5,582 bases of DNA, taken from Gammaproteobacteria bacterium RIFCSPLOWO2_02_FULL_56_15. Lineage in GTDB: Bacteria; Pseudomonadota; Gammaproteobacteria; Eutrophobiales; Eutrophobiaceae. The stretch covers positions 2,955 through 8,536 of the forward strand of contig MGYR01000024.1 of NCBI GenBank assembly GCA_001801825.1, written 5' to 3'. Positions 4,782 through 5,582 of this stretch are shown here, piece by piece (the stretch's first letter is position 1; the number at the start of each line of letters is the position of its first letter). A model generated the notes under the pieces. The model had not been told where the DNA came from. It did not search any database and was given only the letters and a program-made list of their open reading frames with translations. Both the position numbers and the translations under genes were made by a program.

Positions 4782-5582
4782 GTGTTCAGAAATTGTGTAA
4801 TCACCGTACTCTTGTGCTATTGCGGATTCGCCAACCTGACTCTCGCCGGCGAGGGTATCAAGGACTTCAAACCGGTCTCTGATGAGATGCTGGAGAATCC
4901 GGCACCTGGGGACTGGCTCATGTTCAGTCGCACCTACGACGCCCAGCGCTACAGCCCGCTGGATCAGATAAACAAAGACAATGTCACCAAGCTCCGTATG
5001 GCCTGGGGCAGGGGGCTACCGGCCGGTCGGATCGAGTCCATCCCCCTGGTCTATAACGGGGTGGTGTATATGATCATCCCCGGTGGATCGGTGCAGGCCC
5101 TGGATGGCGCCACGGGGGATCTGATCTGGAAATACGACAGACAGATGGACGACGCCCTGAAGGCGAGCTCGCGCAGCAAGAACCTGGCCATCTACCAGGA
5201 CCTGATCATTCACACGGCGCCGGACAACTTTCTCATCGCCCTGGATGCGCGCACCGGAAAACTGCGCTGGGAGACCGAGGTCGTAGGCGGTCAGCATAGC
5301 TCCGGCCCCATCGTAGCCAACGGCGTGGTGATCTCCGGGCGGGCCTGCGGCCGCACCCGGGACAGTTGCTTCACCGCAGGGCACGATGCCCTGACCGGCA
5401 AGGAGCTGTGGAAGTTCTACCACGTGCCGGCGCTGGGCGAGCCGGGCAGCGAGACCTGGGGTAATTCCCCGGATCACGAAAAGAACATGGCCTCGACCTG
5501 GGGCCTGCCGGGCTCCTATGACCCGGAGCGCAACCTGGTGCTGTGGGGGGTGGCGAATCCGATGCCGAACACCCGTGCCGAT
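4782..5582 (+). CDS. PQQ-dependent dehydrogenase, quinoprotein alcohol dehydrogenase-like, N-terminal part
   Basis: The protein is a periplasmic quinoprotein of the eight-bladed propeller alcohol dehydrogenase family, which oxidises a substrate (often an alcohol) and passes electrons to a cytochrome. The 267 codons run off the right edge; family members are about 550-700 aa. The GTG start is supported by GGGGGA six nt upstream (4770-4775). A signal peptide (1-22, cleavage near TLA|GEG) is followed by the family opening W45 and QRYSPLDQINKDNVTKL (55-71). Propeller motifs ALDGATGDLIW (106-116), ALDARTGKLRW (153-163) and DALTGKELW (202-210) are present. Equivalents of PQQ-contacting residues appear at Glu85 (RIESIPLV), Trp240 (STWG) and Asn259 (ANPMP). 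The vicinal Cys-Cys and the Glu of the G-E-F/L-G-V-R-G metal ligand found in MxaF/ExaA are absent; that region carries Cys189 and Cys196 instead. The catalytic Asp and any cytochrome c domain would lie beyond the window, so substrate is unknown. Confidence 0.93.
   Translation, partial: MFRNCVITVLLCYCGFANLTLAGEGIKDFKPVSDEMLENPAPGDWLMFSRTYDAQRYSPLDQINKDNVTKLRMAWGRGLPAGRIESIPLVYNGVVYMIIPGGSVQALDGATGDLIWKYDRQMDDALKASSRSKNLAIYQDLIIHTAPDNFLIALDARTGKLRWETEVVGGQHSSGPIVANGVVISGRACGRTRDSCFTAGHDALTGKELWKFYHVPALGEPGSETWGNSPDHEKNMASTWGLPGSYDPERNLVLWGVANPMPNTRAD

Noticed and set aside
5016..5477. A 153-codon open frame on the minus strand inside the dehydrogenase
   Set aside because: It is a GC-rich antisense shadow of a clear PQQ dehydrogenase; its Gly/Arg/Val-rich translation shows no domain.

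Overview
The window looks like a stretch of accessory chromosome from a Gram-negative proteobacterium, most likely a gammaproteobacterium. The reasons are an RND-type inner-membrane efflux permease, several proteins with lipoprotein signal peptides, a secreted PQQ-dependent dehydrogenase and strong Shine-Dalgarno sites. No rRNA, tRNA or CRISPR array was seen. The species cannot be named from the sequence.

Layout. (1) At 2-433 (+) lies the C-terminal end of an RND efflux permease, cut by the left edge. (2) A convergent gap with nested inverted repeats separates it from a small lipoprotein gene at 535-897 (-). (3) Positions 898-1159 have no gene but hold three tandem 17-18 bp GC-rich units and a perfect 13-bp-stem hairpin. 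(4) A MntA/HepT-type toxin-antitoxin operon lies at 1160-1823 (-): a minimal nucleotidyltransferase antitoxin followed by a HEPN toxin, overlapping by 8 nt. A likely promoter sits upstream, and a possible solo insertion-sequence end lies further upstream. (5) A more AT-rich, translationally coupled pair on the minus strand spans 2076-3661: an uncharacterised lipoprotein followed by an exported protein with one Sel1-like repeat. (6) Positions 3662-3975 hold no confident gene, but the minus strand has an unassigned open frame that ends in a membrane helix and an Arg-rich tail. (7) Another small lipoprotein gene lies at 3976-4404 (-). (8) A 377-nt divergent spacer leads to the N-terminal 267 residues of a PQQ-dependent alcohol-dehydrogenase-like protein (4782 to the right edge, +).

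How the genes work together. Most products act at the cell envelope or in the periplasm (efflux, four exported proteins of unknown role, periplasmic oxidation); the TA module is the only clearly cytoplasmic system. The strongest candidates for undescribed biology are the coupled lipoprotein/Sel1 pair and the divergent PQQ enzyme, which lacks two sequence hallmarks of characterised methanol and ethanol dehydrogenases. Repeats, a direct repeat around the TA module, a possible IS end and a drop in GC content suggest that 1050-3700 was assembled by insertion. That history is inferred.
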